DNA of 10,015 nt, from contig JAOAGU010000035.1 of assembly GCA_026415595.1 (NCBI GenBank), positions 1 through 10,015 on the forward strand, read 5' to 3'. The translations under genes and the position numbers were made by a program. The notes below the pieces were generated by a model. The model was not told the origin of the DNA, did not search any database, and saw only the letters and a list, made by a program, of their open reading frames with translations. The stretch is from Thermodesulfovibrio sp. (GTDB lineage: Bacteria > Nitrospirota > Thermodesulfovibrionia > Thermodesulfovibrionales > Thermodesulfovibrionaceae). Shown here one piece after another: positions 1-5,506 of this stretch (within the stretch, counting starts at the first letter, position 1; every line of letters begins with the position of its first letter).

Positions 1-420
1 CATGTAGATGCCATTACTATGTGGTTTGTAAAAAATCCTGAATGGTTTGATGTTATAGTTACGGACAACATGTTCGGAGATATCATCACCGATTTAGGAG
101 CGATGATTCAAGGTGGAATGGGCATAGCTGCTGGTGGGAATATAAATCCTGAAGGTATATCAATGTTTGAACCTATTGGTGGGTCTGCACCAAAGTATAC
201 AGGCAAAAATGTTATAAATCCTCTTGCAGCTATATGTGCAGGAGGTATGATGCTTGAAACCCTTGGAGAAGAAGCCGCGGGGAAACTCATTGAAAAAGCT
301 GTAATAGAAGTGACAGGAAAGCATCTAAAAAGTCTTGCTGCAGGTAAAATGGGCTATTCTACGACAGAAGTGGGTGATTTAGTAGCAAAATATGTAATAG
401 AACTACCTTTGGAGGTATAA
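1..420 (+). CDS. leuB: 3-isopropylmalate dehydrogenase, C-terminal part (5' end outside window)
   Basis: The frame is open from base 1 and gives the last 139 residues of a cytoplasmic beta-decarboxylating dehydrogenase. LeuB oxidises and decarboxylates 3-isopropylmalate with NAD in leucine biosynthesis. Visible family features are the TDNMFGDIITD stretch (fragment residues 21-31), whose aspartates bind Mg and substrate, and the EPIGGSAPKYTGKN cofactor-binding segment (57-70), followed by NPLAAI. Many LeuB proteins have His-Gly where this one has Gly-Gly. The ATG at 19 is internal, because homology continues upstream of it. The stop overlaps the ribosome binding site of asd, which starts 2 bases later. 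Isocitrate dehydrogenase and other members share this fold, but a leuB-asd pairing is common in bacteria and favours LeuB. The active-site N-terminal half cannot be checked. Confidence 0.85.
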   Translation, partial: HVDAITMWFVKNPEWFDVIVTDNMFGDIITDLGAMIQGGMGIAAGGNINPEGISMFEPIGGSAPKYTGKNVINPLAAICAGGMMLETLGEEAAGKLIEKAVIEVTGKHLKSLAAGKMGYSTTEVGDLVAKYVIELPLEV

Positions 421-422
421 AG

Positions 423-1445
423 ATGCTTAAAAAGAAAGAAAAATATGTTGTAGCAGTAGTTGGAGCAACAGGAGCAGTTGGCAATGAGATGATTGCTGTT
501 CTTGAAGAAAGAGATTTTCCTGTAGAAGCTCTCAGACTTTTTGCCTCTGAAAGAAGTGAAGGTGTGTTACTTAAATTCAAAGGTCAAGATATTCCTGTTG
601 AAACCCTTAAAGAAGATTCCTTTAATGGGATAGATATAGCTCTCTTTTCAGCAGGTGCAGAGAGGTCAAGAATTTGGGCACCCATAGCAGCTAAGTCTGG
701 CTGCGTGGTGATTGACAACTCAAGTCAGTGGAGAATGGATCCCGAAGTGCCTCTTGTAGTACCTGAAGTTAATCCTCATGACCTTAAATGGCATAAGGGA
801 ATTATAGCAAATCCGAACTGTTCAACCATTCAGATGGTTGTTCCTCTAAAGCCAATCCATGATGAAGCAAAGATAAAGCGTGTAGTTGTTACTACATTTC
901 AGTCTGTCTCTGGAACTGGTAAAAAGGCGATGGATGAACTGCTTCAACAAACAGTGGCATTGCTTAATTTTAAAGATATTGAAATAAAGGTTTATCCCCA
1001 TCAGATTGCCTTTAATGTCCTGCCCCATATAGACAAATTCCTCGAAAATGGTTACACAAAAGAAGAGATGAAGATGGTAAATGAAACAAAAAAGATTATG
1101 GGAGACTATTCAATAAAAATCACTGCTACTACAGTAAGAGTGCCTGTATTCAGGGGACATTCAGAGAGTATAAACATTGAAACAGAAAAAAAGATTACTG
1201 CTCAGCAAGTAAGAGAACTTTTAAGTAAAGCACCAGGTGTCGTAGTAATAGACAATCCTGAAAAAAATGAATATCCTCTCCCAATTTATGCCTCGGGCAA
1301 AGATGAAGTGTTTGTAGGTAGAATTCGTGAAGATGAATCAATAGATAATGGAATAAATATGTGGCTTGTTTCAGATAATCTTCGCAAAGGTGCAGCATTA
1401 AATGCTGTTCAGATTGCAGAAGAACTTATAAAAATGGCATCTTAA
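423..1445 (+). CDS. asd: Aspartate-semialdehyde dehydrogenase
   Basis: This cytoplasmic enzyme reduces aspartyl phosphate to aspartate semialdehyde with NADPH, the branch point to lysine/diaminopimelate, threonine and methionine. The 340 residues match the usual length. The N-terminal Rossmann fold has GATGAVG at 14-20. The nucleophile is Cys133 in NPNCST, SVSGTGK lies at 161-167, and Arg239 and His246 in RVPVFRGHS fit the substrate-binding arginine and general-base histidine of the family. The ATG at 423 is preceded by GGAGGT at 411-416, a 6-base spacer. The gene lies 2 bases after leuB and 32 bases before metK, so it is almost certainly in the same operon. Nothing is missing or unusual. Confidence 0.97.
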   Translation: MLKKKEKYVVAVVGATGAVGNEMIAVLEERDFPVEALRLFASERSEGVLLKFKGQDIPVETLKEDSFNGIDIALFSAGAERSRIWAPIAAKSGCVVIDNSSQWRMDPEVPLVVPEVNPHDLKWHKGIIANPNCSTIQMVVPLKPIHDEAKIKRVVVTTFQSVSGTGKKAMDELLQQTVALLNFKDIEIKVYPHQIAFNVLPHIDKFLENGYTKEEMKMVNETKKIMGDYSIKITATTVRVPVFRGHSESINIETEKKITAQQVRELLSKAPGVVVIDNPEKNEYPLPIYASGKDEVFVGRIREDESIDNGINMWLVSDNLRKGAALNAVQIAEELIKMAS

Positions 1446-1477
1446 GTTGTTGACAGAATAAATCTTAGGAGGCAATA

Positions 1478-2629
1478 ATGTTAGGAGACAGAAAAGATTA
1501 TATCTTTACCTCTGAATCAGTTACAGAAGGTCATCCAGATAAAGTAGCTGACCAAATTTCCGATGCAATATTAGATGCTATGCTTGAAAAAGACCCTTAT
1601 TCAAGAGTAGCTTGCGAAACATTGGTAACTACCGGACTCGTTATGGTTGCAGGGGAAATAACCACTGAATGTTATGTGGATATTCCTTCAGTCATAAGGG
1701 AAACTGTAAAGGAAATAGGCTATACAAGAGCAAAATACGGTTTTGACTATGAAACCTGTGCAGTTATTACTTCAATTCATGAACAATCACCTGATATTGC
1801 TATGGGTGTTGACCCAGGTGGGGCAGGTGACCAGGGATTGATGTTTGGATTTGCCTGTAATGAAACAGAAGAGCTTATGCCAATGCCCATAATGCTCGCA
1901 CATAAACTTGCTATGAAGCTTGCTGAAGTAAGAAAAAAAGACATACTTAGCTATTTAAGGCCAGATGGTAAAACTCAGGTTACGATAGAATATAAAGATG
2001 GAAAACCCTACCAAGTTCGCAGTGTAGTTGTTTCAGCACAGCATGCACCAGATATTACACTTAGAGAAATGAGAGAGGATATTGTTGAAAAAGTTATAAA
2101 ACCCGTTATTCCAAGAAACCTTCTTGATGAAGAGAGCGTTCAATATTTCATAAACCCTACAGGAAGATTTGTAATTGGTGGACCTATGGGAGATACAGGG
2201 CTTACTGGTAGAAAAATTATTGTTGACACCTATGGTGGAGTTGCAAGACATGGAGGAGGATGTTTTTCTGGTAAAGATGCTACAAAAGTAGATCGCTCTG
2301 GTTCATATATGGCGAGATATATTGCTAAAAATCTCGTTGCAGCAGGACTTTGTGATAGAGTAGAAATTCAGATTGCCTATGTAATAGGTGTTCCTGAACC
2401 TGTTTCTGTTTATATAAATAGCTTTGGCACTGGTAAGATTGAAGACAGAAAAATGGAAGAGATTGTCAGTAGAGTATTTAATCTTACACCAAGGGGTATA
2501 ATAGAAAAGTTACTTCTTAGAAGACCGATTTTTAAGAAAACCGCTGTCTATGGTCACTTTGGAAGGCTTGATCCTGACTTTACTTGGGAGCAAACAGATA
2601 TGGCAGAAGTCTTAAGAAAGGAGGCATAG
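1478..2629 (+). CDS. metK: S-adenosylmethionine synthetase (methionine adenosyltransferase)
   Basis: MetK joins methionine and ATP to make S-adenosylmethionine, releasing phosphate and pyrophosphate; it works as a cytoplasmic oligomer with Mg and K. The 383 residues are the normal bacterial length. Signatures are EGHPDK at 17-22 (ATP site), GGAGDQGLMFG at 114-124, DTGLTGRK at 239-246 and the phosphate loop HGGGCFSGKD at 258-267. The loop usually reads HGGGAFSGKD, so Ala is replaced by Cys262. The start is fixed by AGGAGG at 1467-1472, 5 bases before the ATG. Only 32 bases separate it from asd, which leaves no room for a SAM riboswitch of the kind often found ahead of metK. Its last codons contain the ribosome binding site of ahcY, the enzyme that removes the product of SAM-dependent methylation. 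Confidence 0.98.
   Translation: MLGDRKDYIFTSESVTEGHPDKVADQISDAILDAMLEKDPYSRVACETLVTTGLVMVAGEITTECYVDIPSVIRETVKEIGYTRAKYGFDYETCAVITSIHEQSPDIAMGVDPGGAGDQGLMFGFACNETEELMPMPIMLAHKLAMKLAEVRKKDILSYLRPDGKTQVTIEYKDGKPYQVRSVVVSAQHAPDITLREMREDIVEKVIKPVIPRNLLDEESVQYFINPTGRFVIGGPMGDTGLTGRKIIVDTYGGVARHGGGCFSGKDATKVDRSGSYMARYIAKNLVAAGLCDRVEIQIAYVIGVPEPVSVYINSFGTGKIEDRKMEEIVSRVFNLTPRGIIEKLLLRRPIFKKTAVYGHFGRLDPDFTWEQTDMAEVLRKEA
2617..2624 (+). promoter_or_regulatory. Ribosome binding site that sets the ahcY start
   Basis: AAAGGAGG lies in the last codons of metK and is followed, after 7 bases, by TTG at 2632. This spacing is ideal. The same frame stays open back to a TTG at 2584, but that start would lie upstream of this site, inside metK, with no site of its own. 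Confidence 0.85.
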
Positions 2630-2631
2630 TT

Positions 2632-3891
2632 TTGCTAAAATACGACATCAAAGATATTAAATTAGCAGAAAAAGGCAAACTAAGAATAGAATGGGCTGAG
2701 AAAGACATGCCTGTCTTAAGAATGATTCGAGAAAGATTTAAAAAAGAAAAGCCCTTTAAGGATGTAAGGCTTGCTGCATGCCTTCATGTTACAACAGAAA
2801 CCGCTAATCTGATGATAACACTCAAAGAAGGCGGAGCTGAGCTTGCACTATGTGCCTCAAATCCGTTAAGTACTCAAGATGATGTAGCATCGGCATTGGT
2901 TAAATTCTATAAAATTCCAGTATTTGCAATTAAAGGAGAGGATAGAGATACCTATTACAAACATATCTATCAAGCTCTTGATATAAAGCCCCACATAACA
3001 ATGGATGATGGCGCTGATCTGATATCTACCCTTCATAAAGAGAAAAGAACTCTCCTAAAAAATGTGCTTGGTGGCACGGAAGAAACAACAACCGGGGTAA
3101 TCAGACTAAGAGCAATGGCAGAAGATGGTGCATTAAAATATCCTGTTATAGCTGTAAATGATGCCTATACAAAGCATCTATTTGATAATCGTTATGGGAC
3201 AGGACAAAGTACAATTGATGGTATTCTTAGAGCTACAAATAGACTTCTTGCAGGTTCGGTTTTTGTAGTGTGTGGCTATGGCTGGTGCGGCAGAGGTGTG
3301 GCTATGAGAGCAAGAGGAATGGGTGCAAGGGTTATTGTTACAGAAGTAGACCCTTTAAAAGCCCTTGAGGCAGTAATGGATGGATTTGATGTAATACCAA
3401 TAATTGAGGCAGCAAAGATAGGGGATATTTTTGTAACTGTTACTGGAAATATAAATGTAATTTCAGAAAAGGCATTTTCAAAAATGAAGGATGGTGCAAT
3501 AGTAGCAAATACAGGTCATTTCAATGTAGAAATAGATATTGAAGGATTGCAGAAACTTTCAAAATCAAAGAAATTTATTAGAGACTTTGTAGAAGAATAC
3601 ACTCTTAAAGACGGAAGAAGAATTTATCTTTTAGCTGAAGGTAGACTTGTTAACTTGTCTGCTGCCGAGGGACATCCTGCAGCAGTAATGGATATGAGCT
3701 TTGCCAATCAAGCATTATCAGCAGAATACATCTATAAAAACGCAAAAAAATTGGAGAAAAAAGTATATTCCGTACCAGAAGACATAGACAGAGAAATTGC
3801 TCGCCTAAAACTTGAAACCATGGGTATAAAGATTGACAAACTGACAAAGGAACAATTCAAATATCTACACAGTTGGCAGGAAGGAACGTAA
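2632..3891 (+). CDS. ahcY: Adenosylhomocysteinase (S-adenosylhomocysteine hydrolase)
   Basis: AhcY splits S-adenosylhomocysteine into adenosine and homocysteine with a tightly bound NAD, which relieves inhibition of methyltransferases and returns homocysteine to methionine synthesis. With the TTG start at 2632 it has 419 residues. Family features are LHVTTETA near 51-58, the EETTTG stretch near 150-155, NDAYTKHLFDN near 176-186 with the active-site Asp and Lys, the NAD motif GYGWCGRG at 215-222, and NTGHF and EGHP further on. The C-terminal Lys...Tyr-Arg-Tyr tail of eukaryotic and many mesophilic enzymes is absent, so this is the short form seen in archaea and thermophilic bacteria. The gene starts 2 bases after the metK stop, so translational coupling is likely. 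It ends the operon and faces the oppositely oriented 5S gene. Confidence 0.96.
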   Translation: MLKYDIKDIKLAEKGKLRIEWAEKDMPVLRMIRERFKKEKPFKDVRLAACLHVTTETANLMITLKEGGAELALCASNPLSTQDDVASALVKFYKIPVFAIKGEDRDTYYKHIYQALDIKPHITMDDGADLISTLHKEKRTLLKNVLGGTEETTTGVIRLRAMAEDGALKYPVIAVNDAYTKHLFDNRYGTGQSTIDGILRATNRLLAGSVFVVCGYGWCGRGVAMRARGMGARVIVTEVDPLKALEAVMDGFDVIPIIEAAKIGDIFVTVTGNINVISEKAFSKMKDGAIVANTGHFNVEIDIEGLQKLSKSKKFIRDFVEEYTLKDGRRIYLLAEGRLVNLSAAEGHPAAVMDMSFANQALSAEYIYKNAKKLEKKVYSVPEDIDREIARLKLETMGIKIDKLTKEQFKYLHSWQEGT

Positions 3892-3973
3892 GAGAATCAT
3901 TAAAAATTTTTTAAATTATCCTTTCCTTAGTTACCTGATAAAAAATAAGAGAGGAGAGCAAAAATCTGTTGAG

Positions 3974-3999
3974 CCTTAATTAGTCAAGCTAATTGAAGG
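3974..3999. repeat. Imperfect hairpin downstream of ahcY
   Basis: CCTTAATTAG (3974-3983) can pair with CTAATTGAAGG (3989-3999) across a 5-base loop, with one G-T pair and one bulged A. It lies about 80 bases after the ahcY stop. No T-run follows on the + strand, so it is not a standard intrinsic terminator. It could still protect the 3' end of the mRNA. The rest of 3892-4101 holds no gene I can support. Confidence 0.35.
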
Positions 4000-4030
4000 T
4001 GTTAATAATAGAAAAATTATATTGAGTCAA

Positions 4031-4078
4031 AGACTATTAGATAAACTTTACTAAATATTTATTATAAATGAATAGTCT
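4031..4078. repeat. Inverted repeat with 8-base perfect arms
   Basis: AGACTATT (4031-4038) and AATAGTCT (4071-4078) are exact reverse complements 32 bases apart. The loop contains the palindrome TAAATATTTA (4052-4061). A T6 run (4090-4095) begins 12 bases after the right arm. The long loop and distant T-run make it a poor terminator. In DNA this AT-rich it may be chance. Confidence 0.25.
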
Positions 4079-4101
4079 ATTAAGGTTAATTTTTTATAAA
4101 T

Positions 4102-4108
4102 AAAAAAA
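4102..4108 (-). terminator. T7 tract ending the 5S rRNA transcript
   Basis: Read on the minus strand, the 5S sequence ends in GCCAGGC and continues directly into TTTTTTT. The GC-rich terminal helix of the 5S, or its 3' hairpins, followed at once by a U-run would act as an intrinsic terminator. This is a common way for 5S genes to end. Confidence 0.55.
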
Positions 4109-4226
<118 letters not shown>

Positions 4227-4232
4227 GTTTTT

Positions 4233-4262
4233 ATGTTAACACAATAAATAAAGATTTTGCAA
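4233..4262 (-). promoter_or_regulatory. Predicted promoter of the 5S rRNA gene
   Basis: On the minus strand TTGCAA (4262-4257) is followed after 18 bases by TAACAT (4238-4233). Six more bases lead to the G at 4226 that opens helix I. The -35 matches consensus at 4 of 6 positions and so does the -10. The agreement of the predicted start with the expected RNA end is the main support. Confidence 0.5.
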
Positions 4263-4308
4263 GTTTTTCTTAAGGTCTTTGATTAATATGTTAAAGGTCA
4301 TATTATTT

Positions 4309-4329
4309 GAATTCAATATTTTTGAATTC
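4309..4329. repeat. Hairpin between the deacetylase-fold gene and the 5S gene
   Basis: GAATTCAA (4309-4316) and TTGAATTC (4322-4329) form a perfect 8-bp stem with a 5-base loop. It lies downstream of the minus-strand three-gene unit and upstream of the 5S promoter, where that unit should end. The stem has only two G-C pairs and no T-run follows on the minus strand, so a terminator role is uncertain. Confidence 0.3.
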
Positions 4330-4381
4330 TAAAGTTAGAAAGAAAGAGTTGAAAATAAACAAATTATACTTTGTGGGAAAA

Positions 4382-5506
4382 CTATCTCATGCATTTCCAG
4401 TAATCTTTAAGGTATCCTTTCAGTTCATTTACCATTGTCTTTGTAGATTCGTATGCTGTATCCTGCTTGATTGTGTCAGGTATTGGTTCAGGTTCTTCTA
4501 TTTCTATGTCAATTCCACACAATCCACATATTAGCGAAAGCCAGCCAGGTCCTATGGCTTTTTCATTATATCCAGAGGCAATTGCGTCTATAACTTTACC
4601 ATCACAGAGATTAGCCAACTCTTTTGTATACTGTCCTATTTTTTTAAAGTCAGCAATTTTAAGTCCAAGATAGGTTAGAGAGTCATTCCAATAAGGATCA
4701 GAGCCTCCATATCTTATGATTATCTCAGGCTTGAACTCATCAGCAATAGGAAAGACTATATTTTCAAAAATATACTGATAGGAATCCCAGGACGCACCGG
4801 CTTTCAATGGACAGTTCACTGTAAAACCCTTTCCATCTCCTTCGCCAATCTGCCATGTGAAACCTGTTCCTGGATAAATAGTTTTTGGGTCCTGATGAAT
4901 ATCTATGAATAAAACTCTTGGGTCTTCGTAGAAATATTCCATTGTACCATTTCCACCGTGTGCATCTGTATCCAGGATTAAAATTCTTTTCAGTGAGTAC
5001 TTTTCTATTAAATACTTTGCTCCGAAAGCAATGTCATTGTAAACACAGAACCCTTCGCCAAAAGAAGGCTTTGCATGGTGAAGCCCCCCACCTATTGATA
5101 TAACCTTTTTATGTTTGCCTTCCTGAATTAAATCACAAGCTTTCTTCATCTGCCCGAGTATAAATCTTGCAGCTCTTTCAATATTACCAGGATTTTCTCC
5201 CGGAATGTTATCTATGCTCAGAAAATTACCCGAAAGAGCAACAAAATAGTTAATTTCTCCCTTATGGGCTAACTCATAAAAATTTTTCACATATTCTATA
5301 TATTCCTCTGAACAGATTAGTAATAAATCCTCTTCATTTACAGGTTCAGAGTTTATAATTTCATAATCAACCTTGCCCTTAAGTTTATCCTCCAAAAATT
5401 TAAAAAATATTTTATAACGAACTCCTCTGAAGGGATGTCCCTCACCAAAATCATAATCTCTAATTTGCTCTGAAAAAAGTATTTTTATGGTCTTATACTC
5501 ACTCAT
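4382..5506 (-). CDS. Histone-deacetylase-superfamily (AcuC-like) amidohydrolase
   Basis: This 374-residue protein has the arginase/deacetylase fold of AcuC, acetylpolyamine amidohydrolases and HDACs, zinc enzymes that remove acetyl groups from lysines or polyamines. Visible motifs in order are the N-terminal DFGEGHPFRGVR (19-30), GGGLHHA with catalytic-type His143-His144, GFCVYNDIA (152-160), the zinc ligands Asp181 and His183 in DTDAHGGNGT, IDIHQDP and YPGTG, the third zinc ligand Asp270 in YGGSDP, and the late active-site Tyr313 in SGYN. The usual His after His183 is Gly184. No signal peptide or membrane segment is seen. The ATG overlaps the end of the upstream ATPase gene by 8 bases, and AAGGAGG lies 12 bases before it, so translation is probably coupled. 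The substrate cannot be told from sequence. The overlap suggests a job tied to the nuclease/ATPase pair, which is inference. Confidence 0.9.
   Translation of the reverse strand: MSEYKTIKILFSEQIRDYDFGEGHPFRGVRYKIFFKFLEDKLKGKVDYEIINSEPVNEEDLLLICSEEYIEYVKNFYELAHKGEINYFVALSGNFLSIDNIPGENPGNIERAARFILGQMKKACDLIQEGKHKKVISIGGGLHHAKPSFGEGFCVYNDIAFGAKYLIEKYSLKRILILDTDAHGGNGTMEYFYEDPRVLFIDIHQDPKTIYPGTGFTWQIGEGDGKGFTVNCPLKAGASWDSYQYIFENIVFPIADEFKPEIIIRYGGSDPYWNDSLTYLGLKIADFKKIGQYTKELANLCDGKVIDAIASGYNEKAIGPGWLSLICGLCGIDIEIEEPEPIPDTIKQDTAYESTKTMVNELKGYLKDYWKCMR

Noticed and set aside
19..21. ATG at 19 as a true start of the first gene
   Set aside because: The frame is open to base 1 and the upstream residues also fit the family; the remaining 133 residues are only the C-terminal part of LeuB.
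1446..1477. Possible SAM riboswitch ahead of metK
   Set aside because: The gap is only 32 bases and is mostly the ribosome binding site, far too short for any known SAM riboswitch.
1450..1479. TTGACA-18-AATAAT, a near-perfect promoter match between asd and metK
   Set aside because: The -10 box overlaps the metK ATG, so the transcript would start inside metK and lack both the start codon and its AGGAGG site. Probably chance.
2584..2631. Upstream TTG start that would extend AhcY by 16 residues
   Set aside because: It lies inside metK without a binding site, while TTG at 2632 has AAAGGAGG at ideal spacing and gives the usual AhcY N-terminus.
4307..4534. 75-codon open frame on the + strand across the 3' end of the deacetylase-fold gene
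   Set aside because: It mostly shadows the minus-strand gene, has no binding site and resembles no known protein.
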